Shown: in pieces, positions 6,789-13,676 of the stretch
How positions within the stretch are numbered: position 1 is the stretch's first letter
How the letters are laid out: every line of letters begins with the position of its first letter
Assembly (NCBI GenBank): GCA_003511785.1
Contig: DOIS01000173.1
Coordinates: forward strand, 1 to 14,333
Source: Paracoccaceae bacterium
GTDB lineage: Bacteria > Pseudomonadota > Alphaproteobacteria > Rhodobacterales > Rhodobacteraceae
Reading direction: 5' to 3'
DNA: 14,333 bases
The notes under the pieces: generated by a model
What the model saw: the letters and a program-made list of their open reading frames with translations, nothing else
Told to the model about the DNA's origin: nothing
Database searches by the model: none
Made by a program: the position numbers and the translations under genes

Positions 6789-7924
6789 CAGGCCGGTGCC
6801 TCCTGCGGGGCCGGCATCAGGCCGGGATTGAACAGGCCGCGCGGGTCGAATTTCGCCCGCAGCCCGACCGACAGCGCCGCGAGCGGCGCGGGCTCCGGCT
6901 GGAACACGCCCAGACGCGCGCGGGTCTCCTCACCGGCGCGCACCAGCGTGGCGTGCCCGTCGAAAGCGCCGGCGCGGGCGCGCAGGTCGGTGCCCTCGGC
7001 GACCCGCGCCCAGATCAGCCCGCCGCCCCAATCGTAGAGCAGCCCCTCGGCCCCCAGCCGCGCGGCGAGACCGGGTGCCTGCGAGGGCCGCACCGACAGG
7101 CGCCAGACATCGCCCGGCCGGCCGTGGAACGGCGCCACGTCGCGCACCCCCTGCCAGAGCGCACGGCTGCGGTCGGGATCGTCTTCCACGGCGATCTCGC
7201 CAAAGCCGGCCAGCGTTTCCGTGAGCCGCCCCGTGCGGTAGGCCACCTGATCGGCGAAGCCCTCGAGGCGAATCAGCGTCACGGGCACCTCCCCGCCGGG
7301 CAAATGCGCCGCCCCGCTCACCTCGAAAGGCGAGCCCAGCGCCGCCGACAGCGCCGCCACCGCGCGGGCGTCGTCCAGCCCAGTGATCCGCAGCGTCGCC
7401 TCGGTCTCGTGGCGCGGCAGCACCTTGAGCGCCACCTCGGTCAGCACGCCCAGCGTACCCCAGCTGCCCGCCATGAGCTTGACCAGGTCATAGCCGGTGA
7501 CGTTCTTCATCACCCGCCCGCCATTGCGGATCACCTGGCCCCGCCCGTCGACGAAGCGCACGCCCAGCAGGAAATCGCGCGCCGCCCCCACCTGGATGCG
7601 GCGCGGTCCGCTGATATTACCCGCGACCACGCCGCCGATGGTCGGCTCTCCGCCCGTGCCCAGCAGCCCGCGATGGTCCATCGGCTCGAAGGGCAGGCGC
7701 TGGTTTTCCCTGGCCAACACCGCCTCGACCTCGGCCAGCGGCGTGCCCGCGCGCACCACCAGCGTCAGCGCGCCCGGCTCGTAGAGTTCGACGCCGCGCA
7801 GACCGCCGGTCTCCAACGGCGTGCCGGGCACCCGCCCCCCGCGCGTGCCGCCGCCGCGAATGCAGAACGGCCCCTCGGCGCCCGCCACCATCTCGGCCAG
7901 CTCGGCCTCGCTCTGCGCTGTCAT
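6788..7924 (-). CDS. glcE: Glycolate oxidase FAD-binding subunit GlcE
   Basis: GlcE is the second flavin-binding subunit of glycolate oxidase. The 378-residue product begins a PCMH-type FAD domain with IRGGGTRGG (about 22-30). The later glycine-rich stretch GTGGEPTIGGVVAGNISGPRR (split here only for description; about 89-109) and VMKNVTGYDLVKLMAGSWGT (139-158) are hallmark GlcE motifs. The C-terminus ends with the usual FDPRGLFNPG. The frame continues upstream into glcD, but the ATG at 7924 has an AGAGGA ribosome site and begins the conserved MTAQSEAEL-type N-terminus. It is the middle gene of glcD-glcE-glcF: 59 bases after glcD, across a hairpin-rich repeat, and overlapping glcF by one base. 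Confidence 0.94.
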   Translation of the reverse strand: MTAQSEAELAEMVAGAEGPFCIRGGGTRGGRVPGTPLETGGLRGVELYEPGALTLVVRAGTPLAEVEAVLARENQRLPFEPMDHRGLLGTGGEPTIGGVVAGNISGPRRIQVGAARDFLLGVRFVDGRGQVIRNGGRVMKNVTGYDLVKLMAGSWGTLGVLTEVALKVLPRHETEATLRITGLDDARAVAALSAALGSPFEVSGAAHLPGGEVPVTLIRLEGFADQVAYRTGRLTETLAGFGEIAVEDDPDRSRALWQGVRDVAPFHGRPGDVWRLSVRPSQAPGLAARLGAEGLLYDWGGGLIWARVAEGTDLRARAGAFDGHATLVRAGEETRARLGVFQPEPAPLAALSVGLRAKFDPRGLFNPGLMPAPQEAPA

Positions 7925-7984
7925 GGTCTTCCTCTTGCTGAAAATACTTTGGGGGGAGGCCGCAGGCCGGGGGGCAGAGCCCCC
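7925..7984. repeat. GC-rich double-hairpin element between glcD and glcE
   Basis: On the minus strand the order is GGGGGC-TCT-GCCCCC (7984-7970), GGCC-TGC-GGCC (7968-7958), then a C-run, AAAGTATTTT and an AGAGGA ribosome site before glcE. The first hairpin begins on the glcD stop codon. I recall near-identical motifs (hairpin, GGCCTGCGGCC, C-run, AGTATTTT, purine-rich end) in many Rhodobacterales intergenic regions, so it is probably a dispersed element. It could set the glcD:glcE expression ratio by attenuation or RNA protection. Confidence 0.6.
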
Positions 7985-9432
7985 TACTCCGCCGCCACCG
8001 CCATGCCGCGCCGCGCCTCGCTCAATTCCAGCGGGAACACCTTGGCGGGGTTCAGGAGCCAGGCCGGGTCGAACACGTCCTTCACCGCCATCTGCGCCTC
8101 GAGATCGGCGGGGGCGTATTGATGCAGCATCAGGTCGCGCTTCTCGATCCCCACCCCATGTTCGCCGGTGAGGCAGCCGCCAACCTCGACGCAAAGCTTG
8201 AGGATCTCGGCCCCGAGCGCCTCGGCTGTGTCCAGGTCGCCGGGCGCGTTGGCGTCGAACAGGATCAGCGGGTGCATGTTGCCGTCGCCCGCATGGAACA
8301 CGTTGGCCACGTCTAGCCCGTATTGCGCCGACAGATCGCCGATGCCGCGCAGCACCCGTGGCAGGCTGGAAACCGGGATGGTGCCGTCGAGACAGATATA
8401 GTCGTTGATCTGCCCCATCGCGCCGAAGGCCGACTTGCGCCCCAGCCAGATGCGCCCGGCCTCGTCGGCATCGGCCGCCTCGCGCAGCTCGACCGGGTCG
8501 TGGCGGCGCGCGATCTCGAGGATCACGGCCAATTGCGCGTCGATCTCGGCCGGGCTGCCCTCGACCTCGACGATCAGCAGCGCCTCGCAATCGGGATAAC
8601 CCGCCCCGGCGAAGGCCTCGCAGGCGCGGATGCAGGGGCGGTCCATGAACTCGATCGCCACGGGCAGGACGCCCGCCTTGATGATGTCGCTGACCACCTC
8701 GCCCGCGACCTCGAGGCTGTCATAGCCCATCAGCACCGGGCGCGCGCCTTCGGGCTGTCGCAGGATGCGCAGCGTGGCCTCGGTCACGACACCCAACTGC
8801 CCTTCCGAGCCGCAGATCACGCCCAGCAGGTCCAGCCCGCCCGCATCCAGATGCGCGCCGCCGATCTCGACCACGGTGCCGTCCATCAGCACCATGGTCA
8901 CGCCCAGCAGGTTGTTGGTCGTCACCCCGTACTTCAGGCAATGCGCGCCCCCGGAGTTCATCGCGATATTGCCCGCGATGGCGCAGGCCAGTTGCGAGGA
9001 CGGGTCGGGGGCATAGAAGAACCCCTCTTCCTCGACCGCATTGGTGACGCTCAGGTTGGTGCGCCCGGACTGCACCCGGATGATGCGGTCGGCAAAATCG
9101 GTCTCCAGCACCTCGGTCATGCGCGCCACGCCCAGGATCACGCAATCGGCGGTGGGCAGCGCGCCGCCCGCCAGCGACGTGCCCGCGCCGCGCGGCACCA
9201 CCGGCACGCCCTCCTCATGGCAGATGCGCAGCGCGTCCGAGACCTCCTGCGTCGAGGCGGGCAGCAGCGCCAGCATGGGCGGGCATTTGTAGGCGGTCAG
9301 CGCGTCGCATTCGTAGACGCGCGTCTCGGCGGGGTCGTGGATGATCGCATCTGCCGGCAGAACAGCGCGCAGACGCTCGACCAGGCGCGCCTTGCGGGCC
9401 AGGGCCGCCGGGTTGGGGACGGGCATTTCCAT
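7984..9432 (-). CDS. glcD: Glycolate oxidase catalytic FAD subunit GlcD
   Basis: GlcD is the FAD-linked subunit that oxidises glycolate (and often D-lactate) to the 2-oxo acid. The 482-residue product compares with about 499 in E. coli. The PCMH FAD-binding domain shows VPRGAGTSLAGGALP (79-93), the DPSSQLACAIAGNIAMNSGG stretch (143-162) with GNIAMNSGG contacting flavin, and GVTTNNLLG. The C-terminal FAD-oxidase domain has HAGDGNMHP and TGEHGVGIEK, the usual metal- and substrate-site region. The ATG at 9432 is preferred over the in-frame ATG two codons later, because GGAGGAGG ends 4 bases before it. It is the first gene of glcDEF. A promoter and palindromic candidate operator lie directly upstream (9449-9484), suggesting glycolate-responsive control. 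No glcC-type regulator gene is in the window. Confidence 0.95.
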   Translation of the reverse strand: MEMPVPNPAALARKARLVERLRAVLPADAIIHDPAETRVYECDALTAYKCPPMLALLPASTQEVSDALRICHEEGVPVVPRGAGTSLAGGALPTADCVILGVARMTEVLETDFADRIIRVQSGRTNLSVTNAVEEEGFFYAPDPSSQLACAIAGNIAMNSGGAHCLKYGVTTNNLLGVTMVLMDGTVVEIGGAHLDAGGLDLLGVICGSEGQLGVVTEATLRILRQPEGARPVLMGYDSLEVAGEVVSDIIKAGVLPVAIEFMDRPCIRACEAFAGAGYPDCEALLIVEVEGSPAEIDAQLAVILEIARRHDPVELREAADADEAGRIWLGRKSAFGAMGQINDYICLDGTIPVSSLPRVLRGIGDLSAQYGLDVANVFHAGDGNMHPLILFDANAPGDLDTAEALGAEILKLCVEVGGCLTGEHGVGIEKRDLMLHQYAPADLEAQMAVKDVFDPAWLLNPAKVFPLELSEARRGMAVAAE

Positions 9433-9448
9433 GGGGCCTCCTCCAGTC

Positions 9449-9484
9449 TGGTAAAGTAATATTACCAATTTCGGCGCAAGGCAA
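9449..9484 (-). promoter_or_regulatory. glcDEF promoter with overlapping palindromic candidate operator
   Basis: On the minus strand TTGCCT (9484-9479), a 17-base spacer and TATTAC (9461-9456) form a plausible sigma-70 promoter. Over the -10 lies a 19-bp inverted repeat, TGGTAA-7-TTACCA (9449-9467). Its core GTAATATTAC (9456-9465) is itself a perfect palindrome. The AT-rich dyad stands out in this GC-rich DNA. GntR/FadR-type regulators, the family of GlcC, favour GGT...ACC dyads, so binding by such a regulator is a reasonable inference. The operator position suggests repression. Confidence 0.5.
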
Positions 9485-9530
9485 GGTTTAGCGTCGCGGA
9501 GGGCAAAGCCGCCCTGCCCGGCCGCCCCGC

Positions 9531-10001
9531 TCAATCCCTGTGATAGGGGGAGCCCGCGAGGATCGTGGCGGCGCGGTAGAGCTGTTCGGCCAACATTGCG
9601 CGCACCAGCATGTGCGGCCAGACCATCGCGCCGAAGGAGAGGCTCAAGCTGGCCTCGGCGCGCAGGGACGGTTCGAGCCCGTCCGCGCCGCCGATCAGCA
9701 GCGCCAGGTCCCGATGCCCGGCATCGCGCCACGCGGCCAGGGCATCGGCGAATTGCGGAGAGGTGAGGCGCTTGCCGCGCTCGTCCAGGGTGCAGAGCAC
9801 CGCGCCCCCGGGAATTGCGCGCCGCAGCAGCGCGGCCTCGGCGGCCATGCCGCCGCCCTTGCGGTCCTCGACCTCGCTTACATGCGCCGGGCCGAGCCCC
9901 AGCCCGCGCCCGGACCGGGCGAATCGTTCGAGGTAGTCGTCGGTCAGGGTCTTTTCCGGGCCGCGCCGCAGACGGCCGACCGCGCAGATATGCACGCGCA
10001 T
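9531..10001 (-). CDS. rlmH: 23S rRNA (pseudouridine1915-N3)-methyltransferase RlmH
   Basis: RlmH is a SPOUT-class methyltransferase that uses S-adenosylmethionine to methylate pseudouridine 1915 in helix 69 of 23S rRNA, acting on assembled 70S ribosomes. The 156-residue length is normal. The knot region is clear: LLIGGADGL (101-109), then LSFGAMVWPHMLVRAMLAEQ (121-140, shared family motif) and the C-terminal YHR (153-155) used in catalysis. The ATG at 10001 has an AGGGAG site upstream. It follows rsfS by 52 bases on the same strand, the standard bacterial pairing. A strong hairpin at 10020-10038 lies between them. Confidence 0.95.
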   Translation of the reverse strand: MRVHICAVGRLRRGPEKTLTDDYLERFARSGRGLGLGPAHVSEVEDRKGGGMAAEAALLRRAIPGGAVLCTLDERGKRLTSPQFADALAAWRDAGHRDLALLIGGADGLEPSLRAEASLSLSFGAMVWPHMLVRAMLAEQLYRAATILAGSPYHRD

Positions 10002-10019
10002 GGTCGGAAACTCCCTGAA

Positions 10020-10038
10020 GCCGCCCGCGCCGGGCGGC
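10020..10038. other. 8-bp GC hairpin between rsfS and rlmH
   Basis: GCCGCCCG (10020-10027) and CGGGCGGC (10031-10038) form a perfect stem with a 3-base loop. It sits 15 bases past the rsfS stop codon with no U-tract. It is probably an mRNA stabilising or partial attenuation hairpin, because the rsfS-rlmH pair is normally cotranscribed. Confidence 0.45.
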
Positions 10039-10053
10039 CCGTTGCCCTGTGGC

Positions 10054-10434
10054 TCAGTCGCCCTGGGCCACCGGCTGCCACATCTTCTCGAGCTGGTAGA
10101 ACTCGCGCACTTCGGGGCGGAACACGTGGACGATCACATCGCCCGTGTCGATCAGCACCCAATCGCCGGTCTCCTTGCCCTCGACCCGGGCGAGGCGTCC
10201 GTAGGACTGTTTGAGCCGCTCGACCAGCTTGTCCGACATGGACGCGACCTGCCGGGTGGACCGGCCGGAGGCGATCACCATGTAATCGGCCATGGCAGTC
10301 TTGCCGCGCAGGTCAATCTGCACGATGTCCTCGGCCTTGTCGTCGGCAAGCGATGTGAGAATGGCGGCGAGCAGCGTTTCGCTGTCCGGCTCTTTCTGGG
10401 CAGCGTTGGCGCCGGCCCGGTTTTCAGCGGCCAT
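10054..10434 (-). CDS. rsfS: Ribosomal silencing factor RsfS
   Basis: RsfS binds ribosomal protein L14 and blocks joining of 30S and 50S subunits, lowering translation in starvation. The conserved domain starts at SETLLAAIL and includes DDKAEDIVQIDLRGKTAMADYMVIASGRS-type motifs, then GDWVLIDTGDVIVHVF and PEVREFYQLEKMW, all typical of the DUF143/Oligomerisation-domain family. The listed ATG gives 126 residues but has only a weak AGGCGG before it. A much stronger site, AAAGGAGGA (10474-10466), lies upstream, 8 bases before an in-frame CTG at 10458. No ATG, GTG or TTG falls between, so the true start may be CTG, giving 134 residues. In-frame GTG and ATG codons further up (10533, 10527) lie inside the predicted promoter and are unlikely. 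rlmH follows. Confidence 0.9.
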   Translation of the reverse strand: MAAENRAGANAAQKEPDSETLLAAILTSLADDKAEDIVQIDLRGKTAMADYMVIASGRSTRQVASMSDKLVERLKQSYGRLARVEGKETGDWVLIDTGDVIVHVFRPEVREFYQLEKMWQPVAQGD

Positions 10435-10511
10435 TGCCGCCTGGGGTTGGAATGACAGTTTGTCGTCCTCCTTTCTGCGCGCCGCATGCCCCCGACGCCG
10501 GGGATGGTTCA

Positions 10512-10540
10512 AAGGTAGCAAGCGCATCGCCACTTTTCAA
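10512..10540 (-). promoter_or_regulatory. Putative sigma-70 promoter of rsfS-rlmH
   Basis: On the minus strand TTGAAA (10540-10535), a 17-base spacer and TACCTT (10517-10512) resemble a housekeeping promoter with a good -35 and a weaker -10. It begins 21 bases past the mscS stop codon, and the start point would be near 10505. A CCCCG/CGGGG hairpin (10490-10503) would then be at the very 5' end of the transcript. Confidence 0.45.
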
Positions 10541-10561
10541 TGAAGCGCCGGAAGCTGCGCG

Positions 10562-11977
10562 TCATTCGGCCTGCGGCGCGGCGTCATCGCGCATCTCCAC
10601 CGGCAGGGCGTCGTTGAGCACCCGCACCTCGCGCCGGGGGAAGGGGATGGTGATGCCCTCTGCGTGGAACGCGTCCCACAGCGCGAGGAACACGTCGCCC
10701 TTGACGTTGGTCAGCCCGCGCGTCGGATCCTGAATCCACACCCGCAACAAGTAGTCCACACTGCTGTCTCCGAAACCGACGATATGGCAGACCGGCGGGT
10801 GGGTGCCGCTGAGCACACGCCGGACGCCCGCCGCCGCCTCGCAGGCCACCCTGCGCACCTTGTGCGGATCGTCGCGATACGAGGTGCCGAAGGCCAGGTC
10901 GAGGCGCACGAACTCGTCCGAATGGGTCCAGTTGAGCACCTGGTTGGTAATCAAATCCTCGTTGGGGATGAGATAGGCCCGCCCGTCCCGGGTCGTCACC
11001 GAGGCATAGCGCGCGCCCAGCGCGTCGATCCAGCCGAACGTGTCGCCGATGGAGATCACGTCGCCGGGCTTGATCGAGCGATCCAGCAGGATGATGACCC
11101 CCGAGACCAGGTTCGACACCACCTTCTGCAAGCCGAACCCGATGCCGACGCCGATCGCGCCCGACAGCAGGGCCAGCCCGGTCAGGTCGAAGCCCAGCAT
11201 CTGCACCGCCGCCAGGAACACCGCGCCATAGACGAGCACCTGCAATGCCTTGATGCCCAGAACCTGCATCGAGGGGGAAATGTCCTCGTTGCGCCTCAGC
11301 CGCCCGGCGGCGGCGCGGGTGAAGAGCCGGGCCGCGACCAGCAGCGCCCCGATCAGCAACGCCGCCTTGAGCACGCCCAGCAACGACAGGCGCACCGCAC
11401 CGATGCTGATCGCCACCTGTTCGAGAAAGACCAGCACCTGGTCGATCAGCCCGAGGGCAACGAGAGTCGCATAGATCCACAGCGCCCAGCGGAACAGGTG
11501 CCGCAGCGTGCGGTTGCTGATCAGCCAGCTGCCCAGCGCGATCACCAGCCAGGCCAGAGCCATCGTCGCGGCAATGCCGATGATGTGGCTGCGCGAGGGC
11601 CAGGTCGCCTGCTGCATCACCGCATAGACCGACCAGGAGAGGATGACGAAATACAGCAGGGCCAGCCGCTGGCGCAGCATGACGAGCATCCGCAGGCGCC
11701 ATTTCGGCCAGCCCTCGCGCCGCCGCATCCAGGCGTCGATCCGGCCCTCGGTCAGCAGACGCAGCAGGTAGGACAGGGCCACGAGCCCCAGCAGGATGAC
11801 CAGCTGGTACTGCCGCCATCCGGGCGTCACAGCCACCTGCCAGAGGTCGCCCAGCCAGGCCCAGAGCGAGTCCGCGGCCTCCTGCGGGGTCATCGGCAGG
11901 GTCGTTTCGAGCACCGACCGGCCGTTCGCGCCCGCCTCTGGCGCCGTGACATCCGCATCCGCCGCCTGATGTTGCAT
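10562..11977 (-). CDS. MscS-family mechanosensitive ion channel
   Basis: This inner-membrane channel is expected to open under membrane tension and release solutes on osmotic downshock. The 471-residue product has several hydrophobic segments, at about 58-74, 106-121, 132-154, 163-180, 198-219 and 243-262, ahead of the pore helix. The pore helix LSGAIGVGIGFGLQKVVSNL (271-290), rich in Gly and Ala, is followed by IILLDRSIKPGD and the beta-domain motif GWIDALGARYASVTTRDG with IPNEDLI, the core MscS signature. With the extra N-terminal helices it is larger than E. coli MscS (286 residues) and closer to the YnaI/YbdG-type members. The ATG at 11977 is chosen because GGAGG lies 11 bases upstream. 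The GTG four codons earlier overlaps that site and is rejected. It diverges from leuC. Confidence 0.9.
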   Translation of the reverse strand: MQHQAADADVTAPEAGANGRSVLETTLPMTPQEAADSLWAWLGDLWQVAVTPGWRQYQLVILLGLVALSYLLRLLTEGRIDAWMRRREGWPKWRLRMLVMLRQRLALLYFVILSWSVYAVMQQATWPSRSHIIGIAATMALAWLVIALGSWLISNRTLRHLFRWALWIYATLVALGLIDQVLVFLEQVAISIGAVRLSLLGVLKAALLIGALLVAARLFTRAAAGRLRRNEDISPSMQVLGIKALQVLVYGAVFLAAVQMLGFDLTGLALLSGAIGVGIGFGLQKVVSNLVSGVIILLDRSIKPGDVISIGDTFGWIDALGARYASVTTRDGRAYLIPNEDLITNQVLNWTHSDEFVRLDLAFGTSYRDDPHKVRRVACEAAAGVRRVLSGTHPPVCHIVGFGDSSVDYLLRVWIQDPTRGLTNVKGDVFLALWDAFHAEGITIPFPRREVRVLNDALPVEMRDDAAPQAE

Positions 11978-12009
11978 CCTGTTCCGCACCTCCGGGACGG
12001 GTAACGGAG

Positions 12010-12081
12010 CTTAGACCGCCGCCTTGTTGGCGATCAAGGCGTCCATCCAGCCTTGATCGCGCGGGGCGGGGCCTGTATCTG
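12010..12081. promoter_or_regulatory. Divergent mscS/leuC promoter region centred on an 11-bp perfect dyad
   Basis: An 11-bp perfect inverted repeat (12030-12040 and 12050-12060) has a 9-base centre. Each arm contains TTGATC reading outward. To the right, TTGATC (12053-12058), 17 bases and TATCTG (12076-12081) could drive leuC. To the left, on the minus strand, TTGATC (12037-12032), 16 bases and TCTAAG (12015-12010) could drive mscS. A protein bound at the dyad would cover both -35 boxes. The -10 boxes are weak matches. Confidence 0.45.
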
Positions 12082-12087
12082 GGCGGC

Positions 12088-12186
12088 ATGGCCTTCTTGT
12101 TGTTTCCCACCGTCGATCTTCAGGACCGCGCCCGCCTGCGCGAGCGGTTCTTCGGTGCGGCACGCACGGTGCTGGCGCGGCTATAA
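12088..12186 (+). CDS. Possible 32-residue small ORF in the leuC leader
   Basis: An ATG at 12088 opens 32 codons ending in TAA at 12186, 53 bases before leuC. The peptide starts MAFLLFPTVD and ends in an Arg/Leu/Phe-rich stretch that could form an amphipathic helix. The predicted start point of the leuC promoter falls at or very near this ATG, so it could be leaderless. Only six of its residues are leucine, with no long Leu run, so it does not look like a classical leucine attenuator peptide. I do not recognise the protein, and it may be a chance ORF. Confidence 0.25.
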   Translation: MAFLLFPTVDLQDRARLRERFFGAARTVLARL

Positions 12187-12187
12187 G

Positions 12188-12238
12188 CCGGTCCGCCCCC
12201 GTTCCAGACCATCCTGACAATCCAGACCGGAGAGGACC
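12188..12238 (+). promoter_or_regulatory. Competing helices over the leuC ribosome site
   Basis: CCGGTC (12188-12193) can pair with GACCGG (12225-12230). The overlapping GGTCC (12190-12194) can instead pair with GGACC (12234-12238). Together these cover both sides of the GGAGAGG ribosome site of leuC, and they exclude each other. This could be a translational switch or a chance fold in GC-rich DNA. It was found by eye without energy calculation. Confidence 0.25.
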
Positions 12239-12239
12239 C

Positions 12240-13640
12240 ATGTCCCCCAAGACGCTCTATGACAAGATCTGGGAGGCCCATGTCGCCCACGAGGCCGACG
12301 ATGGCACCTGCCTTCTGTATATCGACCGCCACCTGGTGCATGAAGTCACCAGCCCGCAGGCCTTCGAGGGCCTGCGCATGGCCGGGCGCGGCGTGCGCGC
12401 GCCCGAAAAGACCATCGCCGTGCCCGATCACAACGTGCCCACCACGCCCGACCGCGTGAACGGGATCGAGAACGAGGAAAGCCGCATCCAGGTGGAGGCG
12501 TTGGACAAGAACGCCGCCGAGTTCGGCCTGCATTACTATCCCGTCAACGACGTGCGCCAGGGCATCGTGCATATCGTCGGCCCCGAACAGGGCTGGACCC
12601 TGCCGGGCATGACGGTGGTCTGCGGAGACAGCCACACCGCGACCCATGGCGCGTTCGGCGCGCTGGCACATGGCATCGGCACCTCGGAGGTCGAGCATGT
12701 GCTGGCCACGCAGACGCTGATCCAGACCAAGTCGAAGAACATGAAGGTCGAGATCACCGGCAAGCTCGCCCCGGGTGTGACCGCCAAGGACATCACCCTG
12801 GCCGTGATCGGCGAGATCGGCACCGCCGGCGGCACCGGCTATGTCATCGAATATTGCGGCGAGGCGATCCGCGATCTGTCGATGGAAGGCCGCATGACCG
12901 TCTGCAACATGGCGATCGAAGGCGGTGCGCGGGCCGGGCTGATTGCGCCGGACGAGAAGACGTTCGACTATGTGAAGGGCCGCCCGCACGCACCGAAGGG
13001 CGCGCAATGGGAGGCCGCTCTTGCCTGGTGGCAAACGCTCTATTCCGATGACGATGCCCATTGGGACAAGGTGGTTACGCTGAAGGGCGAGGAGATCGCG
13101 CCGGTCGTGACCTGGGGCACCTCGCCCGAGGACGTGCTGCCGATCACCGCCAAAGTACCCGCGCCGGAGGATTTCCAGGGCGGCAAGGTGGGTGCGGCCA
13201 AGCGGTCGCTCGACTACATGGGCCTGACGCCGGGCACGCCGCTGAGCGAGGTCGAGATCGACACGGTGTTCATCGGCTCCTGCACGAACGGGCGGATCGA
13301 GGATCTGCGCGCGGCCGCCGAGATTCTCAAAGGCCGCAAGATCAAGGTCAAGCGCGCCATGGTGGTGCCCGGCTCGGGCCTTGTCCGTGCGCAGGCCGAG
13401 GAAGAGGGGCTGGCCGAGATCTTCACCGAGGCCGGGTTCGAATGGCGCCTTGCGGGCTGTTCCATGTGCCTGGCGATGAACCCCGACCAACTGGCTCCGG
13501 GCGAACGCTGCGCGGCCACCTCGAACCGCAATTTCGAGGGGCGTCAGGGAAGGGGCGGTCGGACCCACCTGCTGGGCCCCGCAATGGCGGCGGCGGCAGC
13601 GGTAACGGGAAAGCTGACAGACGTGCGGGAGTTGATGTAG
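12240..13640 (+). CDS. leuC: 3-isopropylmalate dehydratase large subunit LeuC
   Basis: With LeuD, LeuC forms the aconitase-family isomerase that converts 2-isopropylmalate to 3-isopropylmalate in leucine synthesis, in the cytoplasm. The 466-residue product has the normal length. The 4Fe-4S ligands are C348 in IGSCTNGR and C407 and C410 in GCSMCLAMN, matching the E. coli positions within one residue. Substrate and fold motifs VPDHNVPT (61-68), CGDSHTATHGAFG (128-140), IEGGARAG and NRNFEGRQG are all present. The ATG has a clear GGAGAGG site. It diverges from mscS across 262 bases that hold a dyad, candidate promoters and a small ORF. leuD follows, separated by the HdeD-like gene, and all three probably share a transcript. 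Confidence 0.97.
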   Translation: MSPKTLYDKIWEAHVAHEADDGTCLLYIDRHLVHEVTSPQAFEGLRMAGRGVRAPEKTIAVPDHNVPTTPDRVNGIENEESRIQVEALDKNAAEFGLHYYPVNDVRQGIVHIVGPEQGWTLPGMTVVCGDSHTATHGAFGALAHGIGTSEVEHVLATQTLIQTKSKNMKVEITGKLAPGVTAKDITLAVIGEIGTAGGTGYVIEYCGEAIRDLSMEGRMTVCNMAIEGGARAGLIAPDEKTFDYVKGRPHAPKGAQWEAALAWWQTLYSDDDAHWDKVVTLKGEEIAPVVTWGTSPEDVLPITAKVPAPEDFQGGKVGAAKRSLDYMGLTPGTPLSEVEIDTVFIGSCTNGRIEDLRAAAEILKGRKIKVKRAMVVPGSGLVRAQAEEEGLAEIFTEAGFEWRLAGCSMCLAMNPDQLAPGERCAATSNRNFEGRQGRGGRTHLLGPAMAAAAAVTGKLTDVRELM

Positions 13641-13676
13641 CCTCGAGCCATATCAATTCATTCAGGGATTACGGAA

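Noticed and set aside
10527..10533. Upstream in-frame GTG or ATG starts for rsfS
   Set aside because: They have no ribosome site and lie within the predicted promoter, so they would not be transcribed.
10704..12004. Plus-strand ORF opposite mscS
   Set aside because: It is an antisense shadow dominated by Gln, Arg, His and Pro with no recognisable fold.
12088..12186. Classical leucine attenuator peptide for leuC
   Set aside because: No run of leucine codons and no terminator with a U-tract follows. It is kept only as a low-confidence small ORF.
12011..12250. 79-codon minus-strand ORF between mscS and leuC
   Set aside because: No ribosome site, Arg/Pro/Gly-rich composition, overlap with the leuC start and with the dyad. 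Only its last dozen codons look protein-like.
12120..13568. Long minus-strand ORF opposite leuC
   Set aside because: It has His/Arg/Gly-rich antisense composition with no domain, and leuC on the other strand is unambiguous.
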